Of a stretch of DNA of 16,812 nt, positions 1-7,112 are shown piece by piece; position 1 is the first letter of the stretch, and the number at the start of each line of letters is the position of its first letter. Made by a program: the position numbers and the translations under genes. The stretch is from Faecalimonas sp. (GTDB lineage Bacteria > Bacillota > Clostridia > Lachnospirales > Lachnospiraceae), in assembly GCA_020024645.1 (NCBI GenBank), contig JAHHTN010000039.1, forward strand, positions 1 to 16,812, read 5' to 3'. The notes under the pieces were generated by a model that was given only the letters and a program-made list of their open reading frames with translations, did no database searches and was not told where the DNA came from.

Positions 1-1
1 G

Positions 2-2374
2 AAAAATATAATAGGTCAATTAGATAGACTTTTTCAAGAAAAAAGAATTTCAGAAGTAGAACCGTTTTTAAAAAGAAGTATTGAGTATGCGAAAAAAGAA
101 GAGAATAAACAGATGCTTTTAAGTCTTTACAACGAATTAACGGGATATTATAGAAGTGTTGGAAAAACAGAGGAAGCAATTAAAAATGGGTGTAAGGCAG
201 AAAAGTTGATTGAAGAATTAGAACTTCTTAATACGAAATTTCATGCAACGACACTTGTGAACTTAGCAACGTCATATCGCTCTAATGGAAAATATGCAAA
301 ATCTTTAGAAATTTATAAAAGAGCAAAGCATATATATGAAAATGTACTTTCGCAATCAGATATAAATACAGCAGGTCTTTACAATAATATGAGCATGGCA
401 TATCAAGGGTTGGGGGAATATAATAAAGCGATTAAATGCTTAAATATTGCATTACAGATTGTTCGGATTTTACCTGAATGTGAAAAAGAGGTTGCATCTA
501 CTTATACAAATCTTTCAACTGTATATTTTGAAATGAACAATTATGAAGATGGAATTTTAGCTTTACAAGAGGCGTTGAAAATATATGAAAATGAAGAAAT
601 ACAGGATTCTCATTACTCAGCTCTCCTTGCTTCATTGGCACATGGATATTATTTGAAAAAAGATTTTGAAAAATCGGTGGAATATTATACAAAAGCTTTA
701 AAAGAAATATTAGAATTTTATGGTGAATGTGAAAATTACTCGATTACCTGTGAAAATTGTGCGATTGTCTTAGAAGAAAGTGGTTTTTTACAACAAGCAG
801 AATATCTTCGAAAAAAAGCAAAAGATGCACGAATAAAACAAAGGGGAAACAGAGGGATGGATATTTCCCGTATGTACTATGAAAAATACGGGAAGACAAT
901 GTTACAGGAAAAATTTCCAGAGTGTTTTGCTAGGATAACAGTTGGACTTATGGGCCATGGATCGGAATGTTTTGGGTTTGATGATATATATTCCACAGAT
1001 CATGATTTTGGTCCTGCTTTTTGTGTTTGGTTAGAGGAAGAAGATGCAGAAAAATATGAAAAAGAGATGAAAGAAGAGTATGAGAAACTTCCAAAGTCTT
1101 TTGAAAATATTTCGGCAAGGCAAATTAGTATTCATGGGGAAAATAGGATTGGTATTTTAAATGTTCGAACATTTTATGAAGAATTTTTAGGAAAGAAATT
1201 ATATGAAATTTTGTTATCACCACAAAAATATACAACAGGAGAAAAAGAGAGTGCGTGGATTTCTGTACCTGAAACAGCGTTGGCACAAGTGACTGCGGGA
1301 GGAATTTTTAAAGACTGCGAAGGAACATTTTCTCGCGTACAAAGAGAATTACAAAAAGGGTATCCATATGGATTAAAAATACGTAAAATTGCACATCTGA
1401 CAGCTTTGACTGCGCAAGCTGGACAGTATAATTATTTTAGATGTGTGAAACGAGGAGAATATGCTGCATCAGAAATGGCGCTTCGCGAATTTGTACAGGC
1501 GAGTTCTAATTTGATTTATTTATTGAACAATACATTTATGCCTTATTATAAATGGATGTTTCGAAAAATGAAAACACTTCCTAAATTATCTGAAGTAAAA
1601 GAATATTATGATAAATTGTTTATTGCACAGACAGTTGGAGAGAAGAGTAGGATAATTGAGAAAATTTGTTCTATGATCTTAAACGAATTAAAAGAACAAA
1701 ATTTAACGGAAGGTAAAGAAAGTTTTTTAGAACTTCATGTGGAAAGAATATTAAGGAGGAATAACGAAATGAATATAATGGAAAAAATCGTAAAATTGGA
1801 GTGGGAGATGTTTCAGAAGGTAAGAAATACAGGAGGACGAGCTTCGTGTCAAGATGATTTTGAGACATTTGATATTATGAGAAAAAGTCAGTTTTCTGTA
1901 TGGAGAGAAGAGGTATTAAATTCTTATGGGAGAGATTTGACAGAGGGAGAACAACAAGGTCGTAACTTGATTATGGAAAAATATGCTTATATGATGGAAA
2001 GTTCATCAAAAGAAGAATATGAGACAATTAAAGATGATTTACCATTAGTTTCAGAGGAAAAAGCGAAAATAATAGAGGGGATTGTTTCTATACAAGTAGA
2101 ATGGAGAGAAGATTTTTCAAGTAATTACCCATATTTGTCTAAACAAGCAAGATTAATTCATACGTCAGAGGATGCAGAAGATAATATTTCTTTTGAAACG
2201 TATTTAAGAGGGGAATTAAAAACATATTCGTTAGAAACTCTTGTCAGATATGCAGGAATGGTCGTAGATTTTGCAAAACAGGGAATAAATATGGTAGAGG
2301 AAATTATGCGTCAGACAGTGAAGTACTATGGATATGCAACAATAGATGAAGCAGAAGAAAAGCAAATAATGTAA
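2..2374 (+). CDS. TPR - nucleotidyltransferase-like (DUF4037) - DUF4125 fusion protein, 5' edge partial
   Basis: The frame is open to the left edge. The first base of the window is G and the next codons read KNIIGQLDRL, so the edge probably cuts an ATG start; the next in-frame ATG is at 113. About 790 codons are visible. Roughly six TPR helix pairs occupy 120-850 (for example LVNLATSYRSNGKYAKSLEIY). A DUF4037-type nucleotidyltransferase domain follows at about 880-1700, with GHGS at 953-964 and, eleven residues later, the metal-binding DHD at 998-1006; this fits the polymerase-beta-type pattern G[GS]-x(9-13)-DxD. The rest is mostly helical (LLNNTFMPYYKW). From 1769 the chain becomes a DUF4125-like domain (GGRASCQDDFETFDIMRKSQ). 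No signal peptide or membrane segment is seen. TPRs suggest a protein partner; substrate is unknown. From memory, DUF4037 and DUF4125 are often separate neighbouring genes in Clostridia. Domain calls are from recognition, not a profile search. Confidence 0.85.
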   Translation, partial: KNIIGQLDRLFQEKRISEVEPFLKRSIEYAKKEENKQMLLSLYNELTGYYRSVGKTEEAIKNGCKAEKLIEELELLNTKFHATTLVNLATSYRSNGKYAKSLEIYKRAKHIYENVLSQSDINTAGLYNNMSMAYQGLGEYNKAIKCLNIALQIVRILPECEKEVASTYTNLSTVYFEMNNYEDGILALQEALKIYENEEIQDSHYSALLASLAHGYYLKKDFEKSVEYYTKALKEILEFYGECENYSITCENCAIVLEESGFLQQAEYLRKKAKDARIKQRGNRGMDISRMYYEKYGKTMLQEKFPECFARITVGLMGHGSECFGFDDIYSTDHDFGPAFCVWLEEEDAEKYEKEMKEEYEKLPKSFENISARQISIHGENRIGILNVRTFYEEFLGKKLYEILLSPQKYTTGEKESAWISVPETALAQVTAGGIFKDCEGTFSRVQRELQKGYPYGLKIRKIAHLTALTAQAGQYNYFRCVKRGEYAASEMALREFVQASSNLIYLLNNTFMPYYKWMFRKMKTLPKLSEVKEYYDKLFIAQTVGEKSRIIEKICSMILNELKEQNLTEGKESFLELHVERILRRNNEMNIMEKIVKLEWEMFQKVRNTGGRASCQDDFETFDIMRKSQFSVWREEVLNSYGRDLTEGEQQGRNLIMEKYAYMMESSSKEEYETIKDDLPLVSEEKAKIIEGIVSIQVEWREDFSSNYPYLSKQARLIHTSEDAEDNISFETYLRGELKTYSLETLVRYAGMVVDFAKQGINMVEEIMRQTVKYYGYATIDEAEEKQIM
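1753..1771 (+). promoter_or_regulatory. Internal Shine-Dalgarno and in-frame ATG at the DUF4037/DUF4125 boundary
   Basis: AAGGAGG lies at 1753-1759, nine bases before an in-frame ATG at 1769-1771 inside the long TPR/DUF4037/DUF4125 gene. Initiation there would give a separate 201-residue protein (MNIMEKIVKLEW...) consisting only of the DUF4125 domain. The site is as good as the ribosome binding sites of the annotated genes nearby. It could be a working second start, or a relic of two formerly separate genes that fused when the first stop codon was lost. Confidence 0.6.
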
Positions 2375-2378
2375 AAAG

Positions 2379-2420
2379 AGCGTTATGCTTTTACTAATCA
2401 AGTAAGAGCATAACGCTTTT
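2379..2420. terminator. Bidirectional intrinsic terminator
   Basis: A 17-base-pair stem (2379-2395 with 2401-2417, one G-U wobble) carries the five-base loop AATCA. TTT follows on the plus strand, and a short U-run follows on the minus strand. It sits between two convergent genes and can end both the TPR/DUF4037 transcript and the ABC-F transcript. Confidence 0.85.
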
Positions 2421-2427
2421 AAAATTT

Positions 2428-4065
2428 TTAGTTATCTTCTTCAGAATGATCCATAGAGTAAGTTTGACGTTTTCTTGCCATTTCATCACTTGCGAGATAT
2501 TCGTCGTAAGTTGTAATTTTGTCAATCAACTTTCCGCCAGGAACGATTTCCATGATACGATTTGCAGTTGTCTGTACAATTTGATGGTCGCGGGAAGCGA
2601 ATAAGATCACGCCAGGGAACTTAATCAAACCGTTGTTTAGAGCGGTGATAGATTCCATATCTAAGTGGTCGGTAGGCTCATCTAAAATTAAAATATTTGC
2701 TCCGGAAATCATCATTTTGGATAAAAGACATCTAACTTTTTCTCCCCCAGAAAGAACTTTTACTTTTTTTACACCGTCCTCCCCAGCGAAAAGCATTCTG
2801 CCTAAGAAACCACGAACATAAGTGGCGTCTTTATTTTCTGAATACTGAGTAAGCCAATCAACAATAGTATAATCGTTATCGAATTCTTTGGAACTATCTT
2901 TAGGGAAGTATGCCTGTGTAGTTGTGACGCCCCATTTATAAGTACCTTCATCAGCTTCCATTTCACCAGCTAAAATTTTGAATAATACTGTTTTTGCAGC
3001 TTCGTTTCCACCAACGAATGCAACTTTCTCTTCGCGTGTAATTGTAAAAGATAAATTATCTAAAACTTTTACGCCGTCAATTGTTTTAGAAAGGTTTTCA
3101 ACTGTAAGAACTTCGTTTCCGATTTCACGATTTGGTCTAAAGTCAATGTAAGGATATTTACGACTGGATGGACGAATGTCATCAAGTTGAATTTTTTCCA
3201 AAGCTTTTTTACGTGATGTTGCTTGTTTTGATTTTGAAGCGTTAGCACTGAAACGAGAAATAAATTCTTGTAATTCCTTGATTTTTTCTTCTTTTTTGCG
3301 ATTTGCTTCTTTCATTTGGCGAATGATTAATTGACTTGATTCATACCAAAAGTCATAATTACCTGCATAAAGTTGAATTTTACCATAATCTATATCTGCG
3401 ATTTGCGTACAAACTTTATTTAAAAAATATCTATCGTGAGACACAACGATAACTGTATTGTCAAAGTTAATTAAAAATTCTTCTAGCCATGCGATTGCAT
3501 CTAAATCTAAATGGTTTGTAGGTTCATCAAGAAGAAGAATATCAGGATTTCCAAAAAGAGCCTGTGCAAGAAGTACTTTAACTTTTTCTGCACCTGTTAA
3601 ATCTTTCAAATATTTATAATGTAAATCTGTTTCGATTCCTAAACCATTTAGTAAAGTGGCGGCATCTGATTCTGCTTCCCAACCATTCATAGAAGCGAAT
3701 TCACCTTCTAGCTCGCTTGCTTTCATACCATCTTCATCAGTAAAATCTTCTTTAGCATAAATTTCTTCTTTTTCTTTCATGATTTGATATAATCTCGCAT
3801 TTCCCATAATAACAGTATCAAGAACGAGATAATCGTCATATTTAAAATGGTCTTGCTGTAAGAAAGAGAGTCGTTCACCTGGGGAAATAACTACTTCACC
3901 ACTTGTTGGCTCAATTTGTCCTGAAAGAATTTTTAAGAAAGTAGATTTTCCTGCACCGTTAGCACCGATCATTCCGTAACAGTTACCGGCAGTAAACTTA
4001 ATGTTTACATCTTCGAATAAAGCTTTTTTGCCAAGACGCAATGTGACATTATTTGCACTAATCAT
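2428..4065 (-). CDS. ybiT: ABC-F family ATPase, YbiT/YkpA type
   Basis: This is a 545-residue soluble protein with two ABC ATPase domains joined by a charged linker (about 240-300, containing SRFSANASKSKQATSRKK, typical of YbiT). ABC-F proteins act on the ribosome as translation factors and do not transport. Domain 1 has an intact Walker A (GANGAGKST, 34-42), Walker B (ILLLDE, 176-181) and switch His210, but a weak signature LTGAEK (156-161) where LSGGQ is usual. Domain 2 has an intact signature LSGGEK (438-443) and Walker B, but a degenerate Walker A GGNEAAKT (352-359) and Arg492 (ASRDH) where the switch histidine normally stands. The defects therefore all fall in one of the two composite ATP sites. 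The start is supported by AAAGGAGA upstream of the ATG at 4065. It is transcribed alone, ending at a shared terminator. A resistance role is unlikely, since the arm and linker look like the housekeeping YbiT branch. Confidence 0.92.
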   Translation of the reverse strand: MISANNVTLRLGKKALFEDVNIKFTAGNCYGMIGANGAGKSTFLKILSGQIEPTSGEVVISPGERLSFLQQDHFKYDDYLVLDTVIMGNARLYQIMKEKEEIYAKEDFTDEDGMKASELEGEFASMNGWEAESDAATLLNGLGIETDLHYKYLKDLTGAEKVKVLLAQALFGNPDILLLDEPTNHLDLDAIAWLEEFLINFDNTVIVVSHDRYFLNKVCTQIADIDYGKIQLYAGNYDFWYESSQLIIRQMKEANRKKEEKIKELQEFISRFSANASKSKQATSRKKALEKIQLDDIRPSSRKYPYIDFRPNREIGNEVLTVENLSKTIDGVKVLDNLSFTITREEKVAFVGGNEAAKTVLFKILAGEMEADEGTYKWGVTTTQAYFPKDSSKEFDNDYTIVDWLTQYSENKDATYVRGFLGRMLFAGEDGVKKVKVLSGGEKVRCLLSKMMISGANILILDEPTDHLDMESITALNNGLIKFPGVILFASRDHQIVQTTANRIMEIVPGGKLIDKITTYDEYLASDEMARKRQTYSMDHSEEDN

Positions 4066-4248
4066 AATGATTCTCCTTTATTATAAAATATTGTTTCTTA
4101 AATAATAGTATTCCAACGCTTATCTTAGCATGAGAGTAGTAAAATGGCAAGGTTTACAAAAAGTTTAGGAAAAAATAATGAGAAGAGGTATGCATGAACA
4201 AAAAAAGGGTATATAATTTAGGAAAAATAAAAATGGGGAGTGACATAA

Positions 4249-5103
4249 ATGGAAAAAGGAACTTTAATCTTAGAAGGAGGAGCAGTAAGAGGGGTGTTTA
4301 CCTCAGGTGTGTTAGATTATCTAATGGAAAAAGATATGTATTTTTCCCATGTTGTAGGTGTGTCTGCAGGAACATGTAATGGGGTGAGTTATGTTTCTAA
4401 GCAAATAGAGAGAACCAAAAAATGTATGATACATCAAGAAAATGAGTATGATTATTATTTGGGAATAAGCAGATTTATTAAGGAAAAAAGTCTGTTAAAT
4501 ATGGATATGATTTTTGATAAATTTCCTAATGAAATTTATCCATTTGATTACAATACTTACTTTAATTCGGAAATTTTTACGGAATGGGTAACGACGAATT
4601 GCATTACAGGAAAAGCGGAATATATGGATGATCGATCGAATAAAGAAAGGTTGATGAAGATTTGTCGTGCCTCTAGTAGTATGCCTTTGATTTCACCTAT
4701 TGTAAATATAGATGGAGTTCCTTATTTGGATGGTGGATTGTCTGATTCTATTCCTATTAGAAGAGCGATGAAATATGGTAATAAAAAGATAGTTCTTGTT
4801 TTGACAAAAAATGAAGGATATCGGAAGAAATTTGTAACAAAGGCTAGAAGAAAATTATATGAGTCTGCCTATAAAAAATATCCTTCGTTAGTTAAGACGT
4901 TAATCAAGCGTCCAGTAATCTATAATCGGACATTAGAAAAAATTGAAAAGTTGGAAGAAGAAGAGAAAATCTTCGTTATACGACCAGAAACCATGATGAT
5001 TTCCAGATTAGAAAGAAATACAGAAAAGCAAGAAGAGTTTTATAGACATGGCTATGAAGAAATGAGAAAAAAATATGATGATTTAGTTCGGTATTTGAAA
5101 TAA
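4249..5103 (+). CDS. Patatin-like phospholipase family protein
   Basis: This 284-residue protein has the three patatin signatures: an oxyanion-hole loop EGGAVRG (residues 9-15), the nucleophile elbow GVSAG with Ser39, and the dyad aspartate in DGG (Asp161). It should hydrolyse acyl esters of lipids with a Ser-Asp dyad. There is no signal peptide or membrane segment, so it is predicted to be cytoplasmic or peripheral. The charged helical C-terminus (about 200-284) resembles the extra domain of E. coli YjjU-type patatins (DUF6363, from memory). The ATG at 4249 follows GGGGAGTG and leaves the family-typical short N-terminus. The gene is divergent from the ABC-F gene across about 180 bases. A TATAAT lies at 4212-4217, but its -35 partner is poor. 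No partner gene follows, so substrate and role are unknown. Confidence 0.9.
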   Translation: MEKGTLILEGGAVRGVFTSGVLDYLMEKDMYFSHVVGVSAGTCNGVSYVSKQIERTKKCMIHQENEYDYYLGISRFIKEKSLLNMDMIFDKFPNEIYPFDYNTYFNSEIFTEWVTTNCITGKAEYMDDRSNKERLMKICRASSSMPLISPIVNIDGVPYLDGGLSDSIPIRRAMKYGNKKIVLVLTKNEGYRKKFVTKARRKLYESAYKKYPSLVKTLIKRPVIYNRTLEKIEKLEEEEKIFVIRPETMMISRLERNTEKQEEFYRHGYEEMRKKYDDLVRYLK

Positions 5104-5108
5104 AAGCA

Positions 5109-5132
5109 GGGGAATGCAAAATTGCACTCCCC
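5109..5132. terminator. Intrinsic terminator between convergent genes, best on the minus strand
   Basis: GGGGAATGCAA and TTGCACTCCCC form a GC-rich stem with a small AT loop. On the minus strand the single imperfect pair is a G-U wobble and the stem is followed by TGCTTTTATTT, so it mainly terminates the TruA-like gene. On the plus strand the same pair is an A-C mismatch and the T-run is poor. Confidence 0.65.
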
Positions 5133-5142
5133 ATTCCTTTGA

Positions 5143-5886
5143 TTAGTTATATAAAACTTCTTGTAGATATAATCCTTTTGGATTGCATGGGGCACTCGAT
5201 TGCACCATGGAATTTGTGTTGAAAATATCTTCGATTTCTTCTTTTTTTCGATTGCCAAGGCCGATGTCAATTAATGTTCCGATAATCATACGAGCCATAT
5301 TGTGTAAAAAATCATTAGCATGTATAGTGATTTGAATTTCTTCATCATCCGAATAAATGTCAATATCGTATATTTCTTTTATTGTAGATTTGTTTTTCTT
5401 CACTGTAGAGAAGTTTTTGAAATCGTGTTTTCCAATAAGTAAAATGGCTGCTTGTTTCATTATATCAATATCCAGTTTTTTGAAAGAGTAATAAGTGTAT
5501 TTGCGATCGAAAACACTTGGAACCTCTCCAATGGCTATGCGATACATATATATTTTTGATGTGGCATTTAAGGAAGAGTGAAATCGTTCTGGTTTTTCTT
5601 CAATATGAGTAACAGCAATATCCATAGGGAGAAAGCGGTTTAAATATTGTTTTATCTCCCAAAGCGCCATATCTGATGTTGTCTTGAAATTGACAATTTG
5701 TGCATATGCGTGTACGCCTACTTCAGTTCTTGCACCACAGAAGAGTTCGATTGTTTCATTAGTCATTTTGTGTAATACCTCAATGACTTTGTTGGAAATC
5801 GTATTAGGAGATTCGTTTTTTCCTAGACGTTGCCATCCTTGGTAGCGACTTCCATCATATTCGAGTGTTAATTTGATATTTCTCAT
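5143..5886 (-). CDS. TruA-like tRNA pseudouridine synthase with Glu at the catalytic position
   Basis: This is 247 residues, the usual TruA length, and it is recognisable end to end: LTLEYDGSRYQGWQ near the N-terminus, RFHSSLNATSKIYMYRI in the middle, and NDFLHNMARMIIGTLIDIG and PCNPKGLYLQEV near the C-terminus. TruA converts uridines 38-40 of the tRNA anticodon arm to pseudouridine. The active-site motif normally reads GRTDxGVHA; here it is GARTEVGVHA, with Glu55 (codon GAA, 5722-5724) replacing the nucleophilic Asp. In E. coli TruA the equivalent substitution is reported to abolish activity. The gene is not in the ribosomal-protein operon where a main truA often lies, so I read it as a second, diverged copy. 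AAAGGAG precedes the ATG at 5886. It may be an inactive RNA binder or may use altered chemistry. Confidence 0.88.
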   Translation of the reverse strand: MRNIKLTLEYDGSRYQGWQRLGKNESPNTISNKVIEVLHKMTNETIELFCGARTEVGVHAYAQIVNFKTTSDMALWEIKQYLNRFLPMDIAVTHIEEKPERFHSSLNATSKIYMYRIAIGEVPSVFDRKYTYYSFKKLDIDIMKQAAILLIGKHDFKNFSTVKKNKSTIKEIYDIDIYSDDEEIQITIHANDFLHNMARMIIGTLIDIGLGNRKKEEIEDIFNTNSMVQSSAPCNPKGLYLQEVLYN

Positions 5887-5916
5887 AAGGACTCCTTTGT
5901 AAATTGAATTTATTAT

Positions 5917-5946
5917 AGTATAACAGATTTTATATATTGCTGTCGA
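5917..5946 (-). promoter_or_regulatory. Candidate sigma-A promoter of the TruA-like gene
   Basis: Read on the minus strand, TCGACA (5941-5946) and TATACT (5917-5922) are separated by 18 bases, about 30 bases before the ATG at 5886. It lies immediately after the stop of the upstream 92-residue gene, so the TruA-like gene can be transcribed independently as well as by read-through. Confidence 0.5.
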
Positions 5947-5948
5947 TT

Positions 5949-6227
5949 TTATTTTTTCTTTAACGTTGATTGGATCATTTTTGCTGTTTGGTCAATTTTG
6001 GTCTGTTCTTCAGAAGATTTTCCTTCTTTCATCAATTCCATGATAAATGAAATTTCTTCTGTAGAAAATTGTATGTGTTTTTTGTTTGCTGCCATAATTA
6101 GTGAAAGTAGAATAGGTGGCAAATCATTACCTGTTTTTCCTTTTGTCTTTGTAATGACTGTTTTTATTAGTTCTAGTTTAACAGGATCAATCTGTTTTAA
6201 CTCGGGGCGATTAAGCCAATCTTCCAT
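5949..6227 (-). CDS. Small protein of unknown function (92 aa), coupled to the upstream gene
   Basis: I do not recognise a named family. The 92 residues are predicted mostly helical: MEDWLNRPELKQIDP at the start, a hydrophobic central helix (LPPILLSLIMAANKK), then a charged helix (FSTEEISFIMELMKEGKSS) and a Lys-rich end. It has no signal peptide. The ATG at 6227 lies one base after the TAA of the 163-residue gene, and its AAAGGAG lies inside the last codons of that gene, so the two are translationally coupled and probably act together. Clean coding structure, coupling and a strong ribosome binding site make it a real gene. Function cannot be assigned. Confidence 0.75.
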   Translation of the reverse strand: MEDWLNRPELKQIDPVKLELIKTVITKTKGKTGNDLPPILLSLIMAANKKHIQFSTEEISFIMELMKEGKSSEEQTKIDQTAKMIQSTLKKK

Positions 6228-6228
6228 A

Positions 6229-6720
6229 TTAATTATCTCCTTTCTCGTTGTTAAAATTATTATTTTCTTGAAACATTGTAGTATACATTTGGAACATATC
6301 CTGTTGTTCGGGGGTAAGCATTTCTTTTATCATATCTCTAGGGTCAAATTCCTCTGTATCAGACTGTTCATCGTTTTGAGAAGCCATCTTTGTCATTGTT
6401 TGTAGCATTTGCATCATATTAAATACATTTAAAATTGAGTCTATTGAATTTCTTTCTGATTCAGATAGATAGGGGCGAATTTCATCGATAATATCTAAAG
6501 GAGAAGAAAAAGATTTTTCAAAAGTTTGTGTGTGGATTTTTCGGCGTGGTTGATGAAAAAAATGCATTGTTCGATTTAATTCTAGGAATTTTACAAAGAC
6601 TGCCAATATATGCTGATTTGCTAGAGTAGTGTAAGGAATAATTAATTTCATTAATTGCAAATCGTTTGAGGAAATGAATTTATCAAATGGCGTCATTTTA
6701 TCTTCTGGTTTTTCTTCCAT
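6229..6720 (-). CDS. Protein of unknown function (163 aa), first gene of a coupled pair
   Basis: I do not recognise a named family. It appears helical and soluble: an N-terminal segment with a mildly hydrophobic helix (LMKLIIPYTTLANQHILAVF), a central helix IRPYLSESERNSIDSILNVF, a Met-rich stretch (NMMQMLQTMTKM), an acidic linker, and MIKEMLTPEQQDMFQMYTTM near the C-terminus. There is no signal peptide, metal motif or catalytic motif that I can see. The ATG at 6720 follows AAGGAGTG. The gene ends one base before the 92-residue gene, implying joint production. It is divergent from a 43-residue miniprotein gene and lies upstream of the TruA-like gene on the same strand. Confidence 0.75.
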   Translation of the reverse strand: MEEKPEDKMTPFDKFISSNDLQLMKLIIPYTTLANQHILAVFVKFLELNRTMHFFHQPRRKIHTQTFEKSFSSPLDIIDEIRPYLSESERNSIDSILNVFNMMQMLQTMTKMASQNDEQSDTEEFDPRDMIKEMLTPEQQDMFQMYTTMFQENNNFNNEKGDN

Positions 6721-6822
6721 AGCACTCCTTAGAAATATAGCGTTGTAGATATATATGTATAAAAAAGCAAAAATATGAAATGCTCATATAGTAATACTAG
6801 AAGTGGTGAAAGGAGTAAGAAT

Positions 6823-6954
6823 ATGAGGAAATTGATTATTGACGGAAATGCAGTATATGAACTGGATGAAAATTGTATGTTGAAGAAAAAACTTTCAGAA
6901 AAAAATAAAAAAGAAGGAGAAAAGAAAACGCAAAACAAAAAAGTAAAGAAATAA
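6823..6954 (+). CDS. Lysine-rich miniprotein (43 aa), unknown function
   Basis: A perfect AAAGGAG (6809-6815) stands seven bases before the ATG at 6823, followed by a 43-codon frame ending in TAA. The product starts MRKLIIDGNAVYELDENC and ends in a strongly basic tail (KKEGEKKTQNKKVKK). The N-terminal half looks like a compact conserved segment and the tail could bind nucleic acid. I believe similar miniproteins starting with LIIDGNAVYE occur in related Clostridia, but cannot check. It is divergent from the coupled gene pair and precedes the PTS operon promoter. Automated callers often skip genes this short. Confidence 0.65.
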   Translation: MRKLIIDGNAVYELDENCMLKKKLSEKNKKEGEKKTQNKKVKK

Positions 6955-6955
6955 G

Positions 6956-6980
6956 ACGAATAATACAAAGTATTATTTGT
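6956..6980 (+). terminator. Weak AT-rich hairpin after the miniprotein gene
   Basis: AATAATAC (6959-6966) and GTATTATT (6970-6977) pair perfectly around an AAA loop, and the stem can be extended by about three pairs. It lies just after the miniprotein stop codon. The T-run after it is poor, so it may be only a weak terminator or an mRNA-end stabiliser. Confidence 0.35.
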
Positions 6981-7025
6981 GCAATCTTGACAAAAAATTG
7001 ATGTTGTTTTCGTAAAAAATAAAAC

Positions 7026-7054
7026 TTGCCTATATTATTGCAATATGATATAGT
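7026..7054 (+). promoter_or_regulatory. Sigma-A promoter of the PTS operon
   Basis: TTGCCT (7026-7031) and TATAGT (7049-7054) are 17 bases apart, with the extended -10 element TGA directly upstream (7046-7048). The predicted start is near 7061, about 23 bases before the RAT element, which is the normal geometry for a BglG/GlcT-controlled leader. A TTGACA further upstream (6987-6992) has no good -10 partner. Confidence 0.65.
7031..7050 (+). promoter_or_regulatory. Imperfect 20-bp dyad inside the PTS promoter spacer
   Basis: The spacer between -35 and -10 is an inverted repeat centred on TTGCAA; eight of ten positions pair across the dyad. A regulator bound here would block RNA polymerase. No CcpA-type cre site was found nearby. 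AT-rich promoters produce such dyads by chance, so this is only a candidate operator. Confidence 0.3.
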
Positions 7055-7083
7055 AAAAAAAGACAATCGAGAGTGCATATAAT

Positions 7084-7112
7084 AGTGTGTTACTGGTAAG
7101 CAGGCATAAACT
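7084..7112 (+). promoter_or_regulatory. Ribonucleic antiterminator (RAT) for a GlcT/LicT-family protein
   Basis: This is a 29-base element with the conserved cores TGTTACTG (7088-7095) and GCAGGCAT (7100-7107) and outer pairs AG/CT (7084-7085 with 7111-7112). Length, core motifs and internal-loop layout match the RAT elements bound by CAT domains, and the CAGGCAT half resembles the ptsG-type RAT. Its 3' half is shared with the left arm of the terminator that follows, so protein-bound RAT and terminator are mutually exclusive. The likely binder is the protein encoded immediately downstream. Confidence 0.85.

Noticed and set aside
4194..4379. A 61-codon plus-strand frame overlapping the patatin gene start
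   Set aside because: It overlaps the patatin gene in another frame, has no ribosome site and a composition typical of a shifted frame.
6987..7015. TTGACA at 6987-6992 as -35 of the PTS promoter
   Set aside because: No acceptable -10 lies 16-18 bases downstream (TCGTAA), while 7026-7054 has good boxes with an extended -10.
6955..7060. A CcpA cre site upstream of the PTS operon
   Set aside because: Segments such as TTGTTTTCGTAAAA match the cre consensus at too few positions on either strand.
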